A stretch of 64,000 bases of DNA from Parasphingopyxis sp. CP4 (lineage in GTDB: Bacteria; Pseudomonadota; Alphaproteobacteria; Sphingomonadales; Sphingomonadaceae): positions 744,001 to 808,000 of the forward strand of contig NZ_CP051130.1 in NCBI RefSeq assembly GCF_013378055.1, written 5' to 3'. The number at the start of each line of letters is the position of its first letter. The stretch's first letter is position 1. Shown here one piece after another: positions 7,603 through 16,087 of the stretch. A program made the translations under genes and the position numbers. Below the pieces are notes generated by a model that saw only the letters and a program-made list of their open reading frames with translations, was not told where the DNA came from and searched no databases.

Positions 7603-10239
7603 ATGAGCGAGCTACCCAAACATTTTGATCCTGCGGCTATCGAGGGCCGTTGGTATTCCCATTGGGAAGAGGAAGGATTGTTCCGCCCCGAGCGCGACGA
7701 TTGTGAGCCTTTCACCATTGTGAACCCTCCACCCAATGTGACGGGATCTCTGCATATCGGCCATGCGCTGGATAACACGCTGCAGGATATCCTGATCCGG
7801 CATCAGCGCCTGCTTGGCAAAGATTCACTCTGGGTTGTTGGAACCGATCATGCCGGCATTGCGACGCAGATGGTTGTCGAACGGCAGTTGAACGAAAAGC
7901 AGCAGAAGCGGACTGATTTCACGCGCGAGCAATTCGTCGAGAAGGTCTGGGAGTGGAAAGAGGAAAGCGGCGGTACGATAACAGACCAGCTGCGCCGTCT
8001 TGGCTGTTCGATGGATTGGTCGAATGAGCGCTTCACCATGGATGAGGGCTTTTCAAAGGCCGTCACCAAGGTTTTCGTCGATCTCTACAATGACGGCCTG
8101 ATCTATCGCGACAAGCGGCTCGTAAACTGGGATCCGGGTCTCAAGACGGCTATTTCGGATCTTGAGGTCGAAAACACCGATACCAGCGGGCATTTCTGGC
8201 ATTTCAGCTATCCACTGGAAGATGGCAGCGGCGCTATCAGCGTCGCGACCACCCGTCCGGAAACGATGCTCGCCGATATGGCGGTGGCCGTCCATCCCAG
8301 TGACGAGCGTTATGCCGATATGGTCGGCAAGAACGTGAAATTGCCGATTACCGGGCGTCTCGTTCCGATCATCACCGACGAACATGCCGATCCTGAGCTG
8401 GGTTCGGGTGCGGTGAAGATCACGCCGGGACATGATTTCAATGATTTCGAAGTCGGGAAGCGCGCGGGCTTCAAAGCTGCCGAGATGCTCAACATGCTCG
8501 ATGCCGATGCCGCGGTGTGCCAGACGTCGGATGGCCTGATCCCCGACGAACTGGTCGGCATGGATCGCTTCGACGCACGCAAAAAGGTCGTCGAGATGAT
8601 CGATGGCGAAGGCTTGCTGGAGCAGGTCGAGGATCGCGTGATCGTGACGCCCTATGGTGATCGCTCGAACGTGGTCATTGAGCCCTGGCTGACCGACCAA
8701 TGGTATGTTGATGCCGAGAAACTGGCGGAAGGCCCGATCAAGGCGGTGCGCGATGGCACCATCGATATCGTACCGAAGAGCTGGGAAAAGACTTTCTTCA
8801 ACTGGATGGAAAATATCCAGCCCTGGTGCGTCTCGCGCCAATTGTGGTGGGGTCACCGGATCCCGGCTTGGTATGGCGATGATGGCGAATGCTATGTCGC
8901 CGCCGATGAGGAAGCAGCGCAGGCCTTGGCCGGAGACGATGTTGCGCTGATCCGCGATGGTGACGTGCTCGACACCTGGTTCTCCTCCGGTCTTTGGCCG
9001 TTCGCCACCATGGGTTGGCCGGACGAGAACAAGGATCTTGAACGCCACTATCCCAATAGCGTGCTGATCTCCGGCTTCGATATCCTGTTCTTCTGGGATG
9101 CGCGAATGATGATGCAGGGCATGCATTTCATGGGCGAAGTGCCGTTCCACACGCTGTATCTGCATGGCCTGGTACGCGCCGCGGACGGGCAAAAGATGTC
9201 CAAGTCCAAGGGCAATACGGTCGATCCTCTTGGGCTGATCGATCAATATGGTGCCGATGCGCTGCGCTTCTTCATGGCGGCGATGGAAAGCCAGGGCCGT
9301 GACATCAAGATGGATGAAAAGCGGGTAGAAGGCTATCGCAACTTTGCAACCAAGCTCTGGAACGCCGCGCGCTTCTGCCAGGCCAACGGTATCGGAGCGA
9401 GCACAACGCTCAAGGCGCCGCCAGCCAACCTACCGGTCAATCGCTGGATCATCTCGGAAACAGTCCAGACGCTGGCTGCATTGAACAAGGCGTTTGACGA
9501 TCTGCGCTTCGATGGCGCAGCCGATGCGGTCTACCATTTTGTCTGGGATCGTTTCTGTGACTGGTATCTCGAGCTGATCAAGCCGCAGATGGATGGTGAG
9601 GATGCTGAGGAATGCCGGGAAGTCGCCGGTTGGGTGCTCGATCAGATTTTGGTGATGCTCCACCCGTTCATGCCGTTCATCACCGAAGAACTGTGGCATG
9701 CCATGGGTGATCGCAGCTACGATATCATTGTCGCGAAATGGCCAGATCCGCGGGCCGAATTGGATGCGGATGCCGCTGAGGAGATAGCCTGGTTGATCAA
9801 GTTGATCAGTGAGACGCGGACGGCCCGGTCTGAACTGAACATCCCGCCGGGTGCCAAGCTGACGGTCCATATTCGTGATGCGTCGGATGCGACCTTGGCG
9901 CGGCTCGATCGCCAATCAGCTGCGCTTGGCAGGGTTGGGCGTATCGAAAATGTCAGCCGTGATCCCGCACCCGAAGGCAGCGCGGCGCAGATACCGGTTG
10001 ATGAAGCGACCTATGTCCTGCCGCTTGAAGGCGTAATTGATCTCGATGCGGAAAAGGCGCGCCTCGGCAAGGCGCTGGAAGCGACGGAAAAAGAAGCGCT
10101 ATCGCTCGATAAACGTTTGTCCAACCCGCAATTTGTCGAGAAGGCAAAGCCCGAAGCGGTTGAAAAGGCGCGGGCTGACCATGCAGAAAAGACCGCCGAG
10201 GCAGATCGGCTCAGGGCGGCTTTGCAGCGGTTGGGATAA
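7603..10239 (+). CDS. valS: Valine--tRNA ligase
   Basis: 878 residues, normal for bacterial ValRS. Class I signatures are present: HIGH in [11 protein letters not shown] near residue 49 and KMSKS in [14 protein letters not shown] near residue 530. An editing (CP1) domain lies between them, with [17 protein letters not shown]. The C-terminal coiled-coil arm typical of ValRS is seen at the end ([20 protein letters not shown]). It charges tRNA-Val in the cytoplasm. A palindromic repeat follows directly after the stop. Confidence 0.98.
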   Translation: MSELPKHFDPAAIEGRWYSHWEEEGLFRPERDDCEPFTIVNPPPNVTGSLHIGHALDNTLQDILIRHQRLLGKDSLWVVGTDHAGIATQMVVERQLNEKQQKRTDFTREQFVEKVWEWKEESGGTITDQLRRLGCSMDWSNERFTMDEGFSKAVTKVFVDLYNDGLIYRDKRLVNWDPGLKTAISDLEVENTDTSGHFWHFSYPLEDGSGAISVATTRPETMLADMAVAVHPSDERYADMVGKNVKLPITGRLVPIITDEHADPELGSGAVKITPGHDFNDFEVGKRAGFKAAEMLNMLDADAAVCQTSDGLIPDELVGMDRFDARKKVVEMIDGEGLLEQVEDRVIVTPYGDRSNVVIEPWLTDQWYVDAEKLAEGPIKAVRDGTIDIVPKSWEKTFFNWMENIQPWCVSRQLWWGHRIPAWYGDDGECYVAADEEAAQALAGDDVALIRDGDVLDTWFSSGLWPFATMGWPDENKDLERHYPNSVLISGFDILFFWDARMMMQGMHFMGEVPFHTLYLHGLVRAADGQKMSKSKGNTVDPLGLIDQYGADALRFFMAAMESQGRDIKMDEKRVEGYRNFATKLWNAARFCQANGIGASTTLKAPPANLPVNRWIISETVQTLAALNKAFDDLRFDGAADAVYHFVWDRFCDWYLELIKPQMDGEDAEECREVAGWVLDQILVMLHPFMPFITEELWHAMGDRSYDIIVAKWPDPRAELDADAAEEIAWLIKLISETRTARSELNIPPGAKLTVHIRDASDATLARLDRQSAALGRVGRIENVSRDPAPEGSAAQIPVDEATYVLPLEGVIDLDAEKARLGKALEATEKEALSLDKRLSNPQFVEKAKPEAVEKARADHAEKTAEADRLRAALQRLG

Positions 10240-10241
10240 TC

Positions 10242-10335
10242 CGTCATTGCGAGGAGCCGAAGGCGACGCGGCAATTCAGAGCCGCAATTGCAAGCGCTCA
10301 ATGCTCTGGATTGCGTCGCTGCGCTCGCAATGACG
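10242..10335. repeat. Palindromic intergenic repeat (CGTCATTGCGAG... type)
   Basis: A 94-bp imperfect inverted repeat fills the valS-hemB gap. It opens with CGTCATTGCGAGGAGCCGAA and closes with TGCGTCGCTGCGCTCGCAAT followed by GACG; the inner arms end in AATTCAGAG and CTCTGGATT. RNA from either strand could fold into a long hairpin. I recall similar TCATTGCGAG elements scattered in intergenic regions of many alphaproteobacteria. It may act as a terminator or mRNA stabiliser. No other copy is visible in this window. Confidence 0.85.
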
Positions 10336-10377
10336 AAATTGTAGCCCGCAGCAAATATCCCCGCTAAAACTGATCTT

Positions 10378-11379
10378 ATGACCGCTGCAGCCTATCCCGC
10401 CACGCGCATGCGCCGTACCCGGGCGACCTCATGGTCGCGCGCGATGGTGCGTGAAAACCGGCTCCATCCGTCCGATCTCATCTGGCCGCTATTCGTCACC
10501 GATGGCGATGCAGAGCAGCCGATTGCGACAATGCCGGGGGTTTCGCGCTGGCCAGTGGAACAGATCGCTGCCCGCGCTGCCGAGGCCCGTGACGTGGGCA
10601 TTCCCTGCATCGCCCTGTTTCCAAACACACAGCCGGACTTGCGATCGGATGATGGCGCAGAAGCGCTCAATCCGGACAATCTCATGTGCCGCGCGATCGG
10701 CGCGATCAAGGATGCACTGGGCGATGATATCGGAATTCTGACCGACGTTGCCCTCGATCCCTATACATCGCACGGCCAGGACGGCCTGATTGGCGATAGC
10801 GGCTATGTGCTCAATGACGACACGGTATCGATCCTGGTCGAACAGGCATTGAACCAGGCGCGGGCAGGGGCCGATATCATTGCCCCGTCGGATATGATGG
10901 ACGGCCGCGTTGCCGCCATTCGCTCAGCCCTTGAGGATGAAGCCTATAGCAACGTCCAGATCATGGCCTATTCGGCAAAATATGCGAGCGCGTTCTACGG
11001 TCCATTCCGCGATGCTGTGGGCAGTGGCGGCCTGCTCAAGGGCGATAAGAAAACCTATCAGATGGATCCGGCCAATAGCGATGAAGCGCTCCGGGAAGTG
11101 GCTCTCGATATCGAAGAGGGTGCCGATAGCGTGATGGTGAAGCCCGGGCTCGCCTATCTCGATATTGTCCGCCGTGTGAAGAAGCAGTTTGCGGTTCCGG
11201 TGTTCGCGTATCAAGTATCTGGCGAGTATGCGATGATTGAGGCTGCGGCTGCTGCTGGAGCCGGTGATCGCGACGCACTGGTGCTCGAAACGCTGCTTGC
11301 TTTCAAACGGGCAGGGGCTTCGGGCGTGCTCACCTATCATGCCCTGCATGCCGCGCGCCTGATGGCTGGAGACGGATAG
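10378..11379 (+). CDS. hemB: Delta-aminolevulinic acid dehydratase (porphobilinogen synthase)
   Basis: 333 residues. It condenses two 5-aminolevulinate molecules to porphobilinogen in tetrapyrrole synthesis. The Schiff-base lysines are visible: Lys201 in MAYSAKYASAFYGPF and Lys255 in SVMVKPGLAYLD. The metal site reads DVALDPYTSHGQDG, without the zinc-binding cysteines, which marks the magnesium-type enzyme common in alphaproteobacteria. Its stop overlaps the presumed start of the APC permease, and the next four genes overlap in turn, so hemB may head a transcript reaching the carbonic anhydrase. Confidence 0.97.
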   Translation: MTAAAYPATRMRRTRATSWSRAMVRENRLHPSDLIWPLFVTDGDAEQPIATMPGVSRWPVEQIAARAAEARDVGIPCIALFPNTQPDLRSDDGAEALNPDNLMCRAIGAIKDALGDDIGILTDVALDPYTSHGQDGLIGDSGYVLNDDTVSILVEQALNQARAGADIIAPSDMMDGRVAAIRSALEDEAYSNVQIMAYSAKYASAFYGPFRDAVGSGGLLKGDKKTYQMDPANSDEALREVALDIEEGADSVMVKPGLAYLDIVRRVKKQFAVPVFAYQVSGEYAMIEAAAAAGAGDRDALVLETLLAFKRAGASGVLTYHALHAARLMAGDG

Positions 11380-12707
11380 TTTCTGACGGGGGCGATCCAA
11401 AATCGGCGCAGCTGAGACGCGATATCGGCGTTGTCGGCGTTACCTTTCTGGCACTCAACGGGATTATCGGTGCGGGTATTTTCGCGCTGCCCGGTCGTCT
11501 TGATGCAGCGGTTGGCAGTTTTGCGCCCTGGCTGATCCTGATCTTCGGATTTCTATTTACATCGATTGTCATCTGCTTTGCCGATCTCGCGCGCTATTTT
11601 GATCGCACGGGCGGGGCGCAGCTTTATGCCGGGACAGCTTTTGGGCCGGTGGTTGGCTTCCAGACAGGCTGGCTGCTCTACCTCTCTCGCGTAGCGGCGC
11701 TGGGCGCCAATACGATGGTGCTGGTCGCTTATGCGGGAGCACTCTGGCCGGTACTCAATGATCCGGTCGCTTCGTCCATCGCATCGGTCGTCGTGCTTGT
11801 CACTTTCACGGCCATCAACGTGATCGGCGTGAAGCGAGCGATGGAGGCATTGTCAGGATTCACGATATTAAAGCTGTTGCCGTTGATCGGCTTGGTCATC
11901 TGGGGGCTGTTTGAGGCCGCACCCGCACCGCAGTTCCAGCTTCCGGAATTCACGGCTGTCGAATCCATTGCGCTTGTCGCGCTGTACGCTTTTGTCGGAT
12001 TTGAAGGTGCCAATGTTCCGGCCGGCGAGATGCGGGACGCGAAGAGAACGCTGCCCAAGGCGATGATTACGACTATAATCCTGGCGACCCTGTTCTACTT
12101 CGCGATCCAGTGGGTCTACACCAACTCGGCAGGCAGTCTTGCGGACACCGAAACACCGCTGGTGGCATTGGCCGAACATTATATCGGCCCGACCGGCGCC
12201 ATAGTCCTTGGATTGGCAGCCGTATTCTCGATCGCCGGCAATGTGATGGCAGGTGTGGTCTCTGCGCCGCGCATGACTTTCGGCTTGGCCGAAGATGGTC
12301 TGTTGCCGCGGTGGTTTGCGCATATCTCGCCGCGTTTCGGGACGCCTGATCGATCGATCCTCTTTTATGGCGGGCTTGGCTTGGTCGTTGCGCTGAGTGG
12401 CACATTCGTCCTGCTCGCGATCGTCACCTCGCTCGCGCGCTTGCTCTCCTATCTGTTGTGCATTGCCGCGCTGACGGTGATCCGGAAGCGCGCCGGGCTC
12501 GATACTTTCGCTTCGATCTGGGCGTTTGTCCGACATTGGGGTGTTCCTGCCGTTGCCACCGCCATGTGCCTATGGGCGGCCAGCCAATCGACCTTTGAGG
12601 CATGGCGGGTGCTCGGACTATTCGTTGTCCTAGGCGCGTTACTCTACTGGATTGCCCGCTATTCACTGACCAAGGCCGGGCCTGACAATGAGGAACTAGA
12701 TGCCTGA
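11376..12707 (+). CDS. APC-family amino acid permease with no standard start codon
   Basis: A membrane transporter of the amino acid/polyamine/organocation family with about 12 hydrophobic segments. The first standard start in frame is GTG at 11649, but the frame upstream encodes clearly conserved sequence: LRRDIGVVGVTFLALNG, then IIGAGIFALPG, the TM1 substrate-binding motif of APC proteins, and a second TM. No ATG, GTG or TTG occurs in frame between the stop at 11265 and 11649. The best candidate is ATA at 11376, which overlaps the hemB TAG with GGAG just upstream; CTG at 11412 is another. A start lost by mutation, a rare initiation codon or a sequence error could each explain it. It overlaps the next gene by 8 bp. 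Substrate unknown. Confidence 0.75.
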   Translation: MVSDGGDPKSAQLRRDIGVVGVTFLALNGIIGAGIFALPGRLDAAVGSFAPWLILIFGFLFTSIVICFADLARYFDRTGGAQLYAGTAFGPVVGFQTGWLLYLSRVAALGANTMVLVAYAGALWPVLNDPVASSIASVVVLVTFTAINVIGVKRAMEALSGFTILKLLPLIGLVIWGLFEAAPAPQFQLPEFTAVESIALVALYAFVGFEGANVPAGEMRDAKRTLPKAMITTIILATLFYFAIQWVYTNSAGSLADTETPLVALAEHYIGPTGAIVLGLAAVFSIAGNVMAGVVSAPRMTFGLAEDGLLPRWFAHISPRFGTPDRSILFYGGLGLVVALSGTFVLLAIVTSLARLLSYLLCIAALTVIRKRAGLDTFASIWAFVRHWGVPAVATAMCLWAASQSTFEAWRVLGLFVVLGALLYWIARYSLTKAGPDNEELDA

Positions 12708-13284
12708 CGAATGTGATGATGTCGTTATCGAGACCGAACGGCTGCTCTTGCGCAATTGGCGTGAGGCGGACCGGGCGGAGATGTTCGCACATCTGACATC
12801 GCAGCCGGCCGTTATGGAGCATATGGGCGGCCCGCAAACGCGCGAAGAAAGCGACGCTGGAATAGATCGGTGTATCGCCAGCCAATCGAAGAACGGTCAT
12901 TGCTTCTGGGCACTCGAACGCAAGGATAACGGTTTGTTCCTTGGCTTTTGTGGGCTCAAGCGGGTTGACGGCGATGGCGCGCCAGATCTTGGGTCTCCAG
13001 AAATCGGGTGGCGCTTGCGTCAGGAGGCATGGGGCCAAGGCTTTGCCAAGGAATCCGCGATTGCATCGATGGACTTCGCCTTTGACCAGCTAGATGCTGA
13101 GTTTGTCTCAGCCTTTACGATCGATGGGAACACATCCTCTTGGGGCTTGATGAAGCGGCTCGGTATGACACGGAGGCCCGATCTCGACTATTGGGATGCA
13201 AAATGGGGGCCGGTCGTCGGTCCAGAGATTGTATACCGGATTGTCGCAAAAGACTGGGCGCAGACACGCAAAGATCTGACATGA
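12700..13284 (+). CDS. GNAT family N-acetyltransferase (RimJ/RimL-like)
   Basis: 194 residues. The opening VIETERLLLRNWREADRAEM and the acetyl-CoA loop RQEAWGQGFAKESA identify a GNAT of the RimJ/RimL/Acetyltransf_3 type. These transfer acetyl from acetyl-CoA to an amine; the substrate cannot be told from sequence. The ATG lies inside the end of the permease gene, and its stop overlaps the ATG of a second GNAT, suggesting coupled translation. The two GNATs resemble each other (GWRL, SWG/SRG and GLSHRPELD-type ends), which points to a tandem duplication. Confidence 0.88.
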   Translation: MPDECDDVVIETERLLLRNWREADRAEMFAHLTSQPAVMEHMGGPQTREESDAGIDRCIASQSKNGHCFWALERKDNGLFLGFCGLKRVDGDGAPDLGSPEIGWRLRQEAWGQGFAKESAIASMDFAFDQLDAEFVSAFTIDGNTSSWGLMKRLGMTRRPDLDYWDAKWGPVVGPEIVYRIVAKDWAQTRKDLT

Positions 13285-13817
13285 GGCTGGAGACGGACCG
13301 GTTGATCTTGCGCGAATGGCGTGACGAAGATTGTGCGCCGTTCGCGGCTATGAATGCCGACCCCGAAGTGATGCGCTATTTTCCGAGCGTGCTGAGCCGC
13401 GAAGAGAGCGATGCTCTTGTCGATCGGATTCATCGCCATTTCAGCCAGTGTGGGCTCGGCCTGCATGCACTTGAGGAGAAGGCCAGCGGGGCATTCATTG
13501 GCTTCACCGGCTTCATGCTCGTTGACTTTGCCTGCCCGATCGAAGGCGACCTTGAGATAGGGTGGCGTCTTGCCCGATCATTCTGGCGCAAGGGCCTGGC
13601 GTCCGAGGCTGCGTCGGCCTGTCTCAATTGGGTGTGGGACGCGCGCGATGTTCCACGCATCGTTTCACTGACCGCCGATACTAATCACCCAAGCCGAGGC
13701 GTAATGGAAAAAATCGGCCTATCTCATCGCCCTGAGCTTGATTTCGACCATCCCAGGCTGGATGACGATAGCCCGCTCAAACATCATGTCGTTTATGTAA
13801 AGGATCGCCCAGAATGA
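13281..13817 (+). CDS. GNAT family N-acetyltransferase (second copy)
   Basis: 178 residues, starting at an ATG that overlaps the previous stop (ATGA). The N-terminus MRLETDRLILREWRDEDCAP and the acetyl-CoA loop RSFWRKGLASEAASA are typical. It parallels the preceding GNAT along its whole length, including the endings KIGLSHRPELDF here and RLGMTRRPDLDY there. It is likely a divergent paralogue. The acceptor is unknown. The stop overlaps the carbonic anhydrase start by ATGA. Confidence 0.88.
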   Translation: MRLETDRLILREWRDEDCAPFAAMNADPEVMRYFPSVLSREESDALVDRIHRHFSQCGLGLHALEEKASGAFIGFTGFMLVDFACPIEGDLEIGWRLARSFWRKGLASEAASACLNWVWDARDVPRIVSLTADTNHPSRGVMEKIGLSHRPELDFDHPRLDDDSPLKHHVVYVKDRPE

Positions 13818-14365
13818 AAGATGTCAGCCTCATCCCGTTCAATGGCAAAAGCCCACAAATCCATGAGAGCGCATTTATCGCGCCGGGAAGTCGGTTGATC
13901 GGGGACGTGCGTGTCGGCGCGGGGGCCAGCATTTGGTACAATTGCGTGCTGCGCGCTGATGTGAACTATATCGAGGTGGGCGAACGTTCCAACATTCAGG
14001 ACGGCACGGTTGTCCATTGCGATGGTGACCATGGCCCGGATCATCCCGGCATACCGACGATCATCGGCAATGACGTGCTGATTGGCCATATGGCGATGAT
14101 CCATGGCACCAAATTGCACGATAAAAGCTTTGTCGGCTTGGGTGCGATTGTGATGGATGGCTGCGAGATCGAAAGCGGCGGGATGATCGCCGCCGGCGGG
14201 ATGCTAACCCCGGGCAAGATCATCAAGGCAGGCGAGATGTGGGGCGGCAGTCCTGCAAGAAAGATGCGTGACCTGACCGAGCAGCAGCAAGCGATCAACA
14301 ATCTCGGTACCATGCATTATGCCGAGCTTGCGCCCAAACATGCGGATGCTGTCAATCAGTCCTAA
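13814..14365 (+). CDS. Gamma-carbonic anhydrase family protein
   Basis: 183 residues forming a left-handed beta-helix of hexapeptide repeats (e.g. IEVGERSNIQDGTVVHCDGD, IGNDVLIGHMAMIHGTKL). The three metal-ligand histidines of the family, one in TVVHC and two in GHMAMIHG, are present. The YrdA/PaaY branch often has little carbonic anhydrase activity, so activity is not assured. It is the last of the overlapping set that starts at hemB, and its end overlaps the convergent lipoprotein gene by 14 bp. Confidence 0.9.
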   Translation: MKDVSLIPFNGKSPQIHESAFIAPGSRLIGDVRVGAGASIWYNCVLRADVNYIEVGERSNIQDGTVVHCDGDHGPDHPGIPTIIGNDVLIGHMAMIHGTKLHDKSFVGLGAIVMDGCEIESGGMIAAGGMLTPGKIIKAGEMWGGSPARKMRDLTEQQQAINNLGTMHYAELAPKHADAVNQS

Positions 14366-14855
14366 GCCGCGAGTTTAACGCGTCGTAGCGGCGGTTTTGA
14401 TCTGCGTACAGTGCCGCTACGTGCTCACGCGCTGCCAACAACCGTTCAGTTTCAGCAGGCTCTCCTGCGACAGTTTGTTGGGCCAAGATGCTGTCCAGAC
14501 CGCCTAATGCCCGCACCGTTTCCGAACGCAGAGAATCAAGCGCGCTCACAGCGAGCTGTGCCTCGATCCATGCTTCGCTCTCCAAGGCACTTCCGGCAGC
14601 CTGGTCAACCGCCGCCACGGCCTCTGGATATTGGGCGGTGAATGATTGATTGCCGGTTTCTGCCTGATCCACAAGTTGTGCAATCTGACTGGCGAGGGTC
14701 GGATCGTCAGCCGAGGCAACAGGGGCTATTCCGCGAATGGGCTGATCAATTATGCCCTCGATCGGACGCGGAGCGAGCGAAGGTGATTCTCCTTCCGGGC
14801 CTGCACAAGCGGCAAGGAGCAGGATCGGCGGAAAGAACAATGCGCTGTAGTTCAT
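14352..14855 (-). CDS. Small putative lipoprotein of unknown function
   Basis: 167 residues. The N-terminus NYSALFFPPILLLAACAG is a lipoprotein signal with lipobox LAAC. The remainder is mainly alpha-helical and Ala/Glu-rich, with no domain I recognise. AGAGGA six bases before the ATG at 14855 sets the start. It converges on and overlaps the carbonic anhydrase gene by 14 bp, so the last codons of both genes share DNA. Confidence 0.7.
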   Translation of the reverse strand: MNYSALFFPPILLLAACAGPEGESPSLAPRPIEGIIDQPIRGIAPVASADDPTLASQIAQLVDQAETGNQSFTAQYPEAVAAVDQAAGSALESEAWIEAQLAVSALDSLRSETVRALGGLDSILAQQTVAGEPAETERLLAAREHVAALYADQNRRYDALNSRLRTD

Positions 14856-14895
14856 CAATTTCCTCTAGGCGGTGCGGCTTTTGCCCGCAACGGGG

Positions 14896-14924
14896 TTGCG
14901 CCCGACACCCAGTCCGACTACATC
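14896..14924 (+). promoter_or_regulatory. Candidate promoter of tRNA-Arg
   Basis: TTGCGC (14896-14901) and TACATC (14919-14924) are 17 bp apart and end 12 bp before the tRNA. Matches to consensus are partial, but spacing and position are right. Confidence 0.4.
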
Positions 14925-14936
14925 GCCCGTTCCCGC

Positions 14937-15013
14937 GCGCCCGTAGCTCAGCTGGATAGAGTACCTGACTACGAATCAGGGGGTCGGAGGTTCGAATCCT
15001 TCCGGGCGCGCCA
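14937..15013 (+). tRNA. tRNA-Arg(ACG)
   Basis: A 77-nt cloverleaf with CCA encoded. The acceptor pairs GCGCCCG with CGGGCGC; the anticodon arm CCTGACTACGAATCAGG has loop CTACGAA and anticodon ACG (A34 presumably converted to inosine); the T-arm is GGAGGTTCGAATCCTTCC. A TTTTTT run lies about 15 bp downstream, inside the convergent rfbB end. Confidence 0.95.
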
Positions 15014-15019
15014 TTCTCC

Positions 15020-16087
15020 TCAATCCATTTTTTGTTGCGCTGATACAGCGCGCCACCACGCTGCGTTATCGAGATACCAGCGGACGGTTTGTTCGAGCCC
15101 GTCATCGATTGTGTACGCACGTTCAAAGCCAAGATCTTTGACTAACTTGCTGTCGTCGACGGCATATCGGCGATCGTGGCCTAACCGGTCTTCGATATGC
15201 GTCTTTAGCGATGCAGTTGGATCCCCTTTTGCTGCCGCAGCCGCTGGAAATGCCTCAGCGAGACTTGGATCAGCAGCAAATGCGCGATCCATTACAGTGC
15301 ACAGCCGGTCGATGAGATCGAGATTGGCCAGTTCCGCTCCGCCGCCAATATTATAAGTTTCGCCGGCCGACGCGTGATCGATAATCGACTCAATTGCGCG
15401 ACAATGGTCGCTCACATGCAACCAATCCCTCCGGTGTTGGCCGTCGCCGTAAATCGGCAATCCTTTCCCGTGCAGTGCGTTGGTGAGAAACAGCGGGATC
15501 AGTTTTTCCGGAAGTTGATACGGACCGTAGTTATTCGAGCAGTTGGACGTGGTTACGTCCAATCCATAGGTACTGTGATAGGCGCGGACGATGTGGTCCG
15601 ACCCAGCCTTTGATGCCGAGTAAGGCGAATTCGGCGCATAAGGCGTGTCTTCTCGAAAGGCAGGCGCATCCGGTGCGAGACTTCCATAAACCTCATCGGT
15701 TGAAATGTGGTGGAACCGGTGCGGTCGGCCCGTGCCGCTGTCCAGCCAGGCTTTCTTCGCGGACTTAAGCAGGTTGAGCGTGCCCATCACATTTGTCGCG
15801 ATAAAGATATCGGGCCCATGGATCGATCGATCGACATGGCTCTCAGCAGCGAAATGGACGATCCGGTCGATATTTCGGTCCAAGAGCAAGCTGCTGACCA
15901 GCTTGAAATCACCAATATCGCCGACAATCAGTTCGACATCCGCCACATCCTCAATGCTTTCGCGATGGCCAGCATAAGTCAGAGCATCGAGGACTAGAAC
16001 TTCGTCCTGGGGATGGGTAGCGCGCCAGCGGCGGACAAAGTTTGCGCCGATGAATCCCGCGCCTCCGGTGATGAGAATAGCGCTCAT
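15020..16087 (-). CDS. rfbB: dTDP-glucose 4,6-dehydratase
   Basis: 355 residues. It converts dTDP-glucose to dTDP-4-keto-6-deoxyglucose, the second step of dTDP-L-rhamnose synthesis. The NAD-binding motif TGGAGFIGANFVRR is at the N-terminus, followed by the active-site segment STDEVYGSL and the YSASK Tyr-Lys pair of extended SDRs. The start at 16087 overlaps the rfbD stop by ATGA; the longer frame to 16102 is less likely. It is last in the rfbACDB operon and ends 6 bp from tRNA-Arg on the opposite strand. Confidence 0.95.
   Translation of the reverse strand: MSAILITGGAGFIGANFVRRWRATHPQDEVLVLDALTYAGHRESIEDVADVELIVGDIGDFKLVSSLLLDRNIDRIVHFAAESHVDRSIHGPDIFIATNVMGTLNLLKSAKKAWLDSGTGRPHRFHHISTDEVYGSLAPDAPAFREDTPYAPNSPYSASKAGSDHIVRAYHSTYGLDVTTSNCSNNYGPYQLPEKLIPLFLTNALHGKGLPIYGDGQHRRDWLHVSDHCRAIESIIDHASAGETYNIGGGAELANLDLIDRLCTVMDRAFAADPSLAEAFPAAAAAKGDPTASLKTHIEDRLGHDRRYAVDDSKLVKDLGFERAYTIDDGLEQTVRWYLDNAAWWRAVSAQQKMD

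Noticed and set aside
8053-9246. 397-codon frame antisense to valS
   Set aside because: valS is conserved along its full length; the antisense frame is a by-product of its codon pattern and has no SD or recognisable domain.
14937-15033. Phage or island attachment site at tRNA-Arg
   Set aside because: No duplicated tRNA 3' end, integrase or phage gene is visible in the window.
14746-15132. Minus-strand 128-codon frame with GAPGRIRTSDPLIRSQVLYP
   Set aside because: It is the antisense translation of tRNA-Arg joined to the ends of neighbouring genes.
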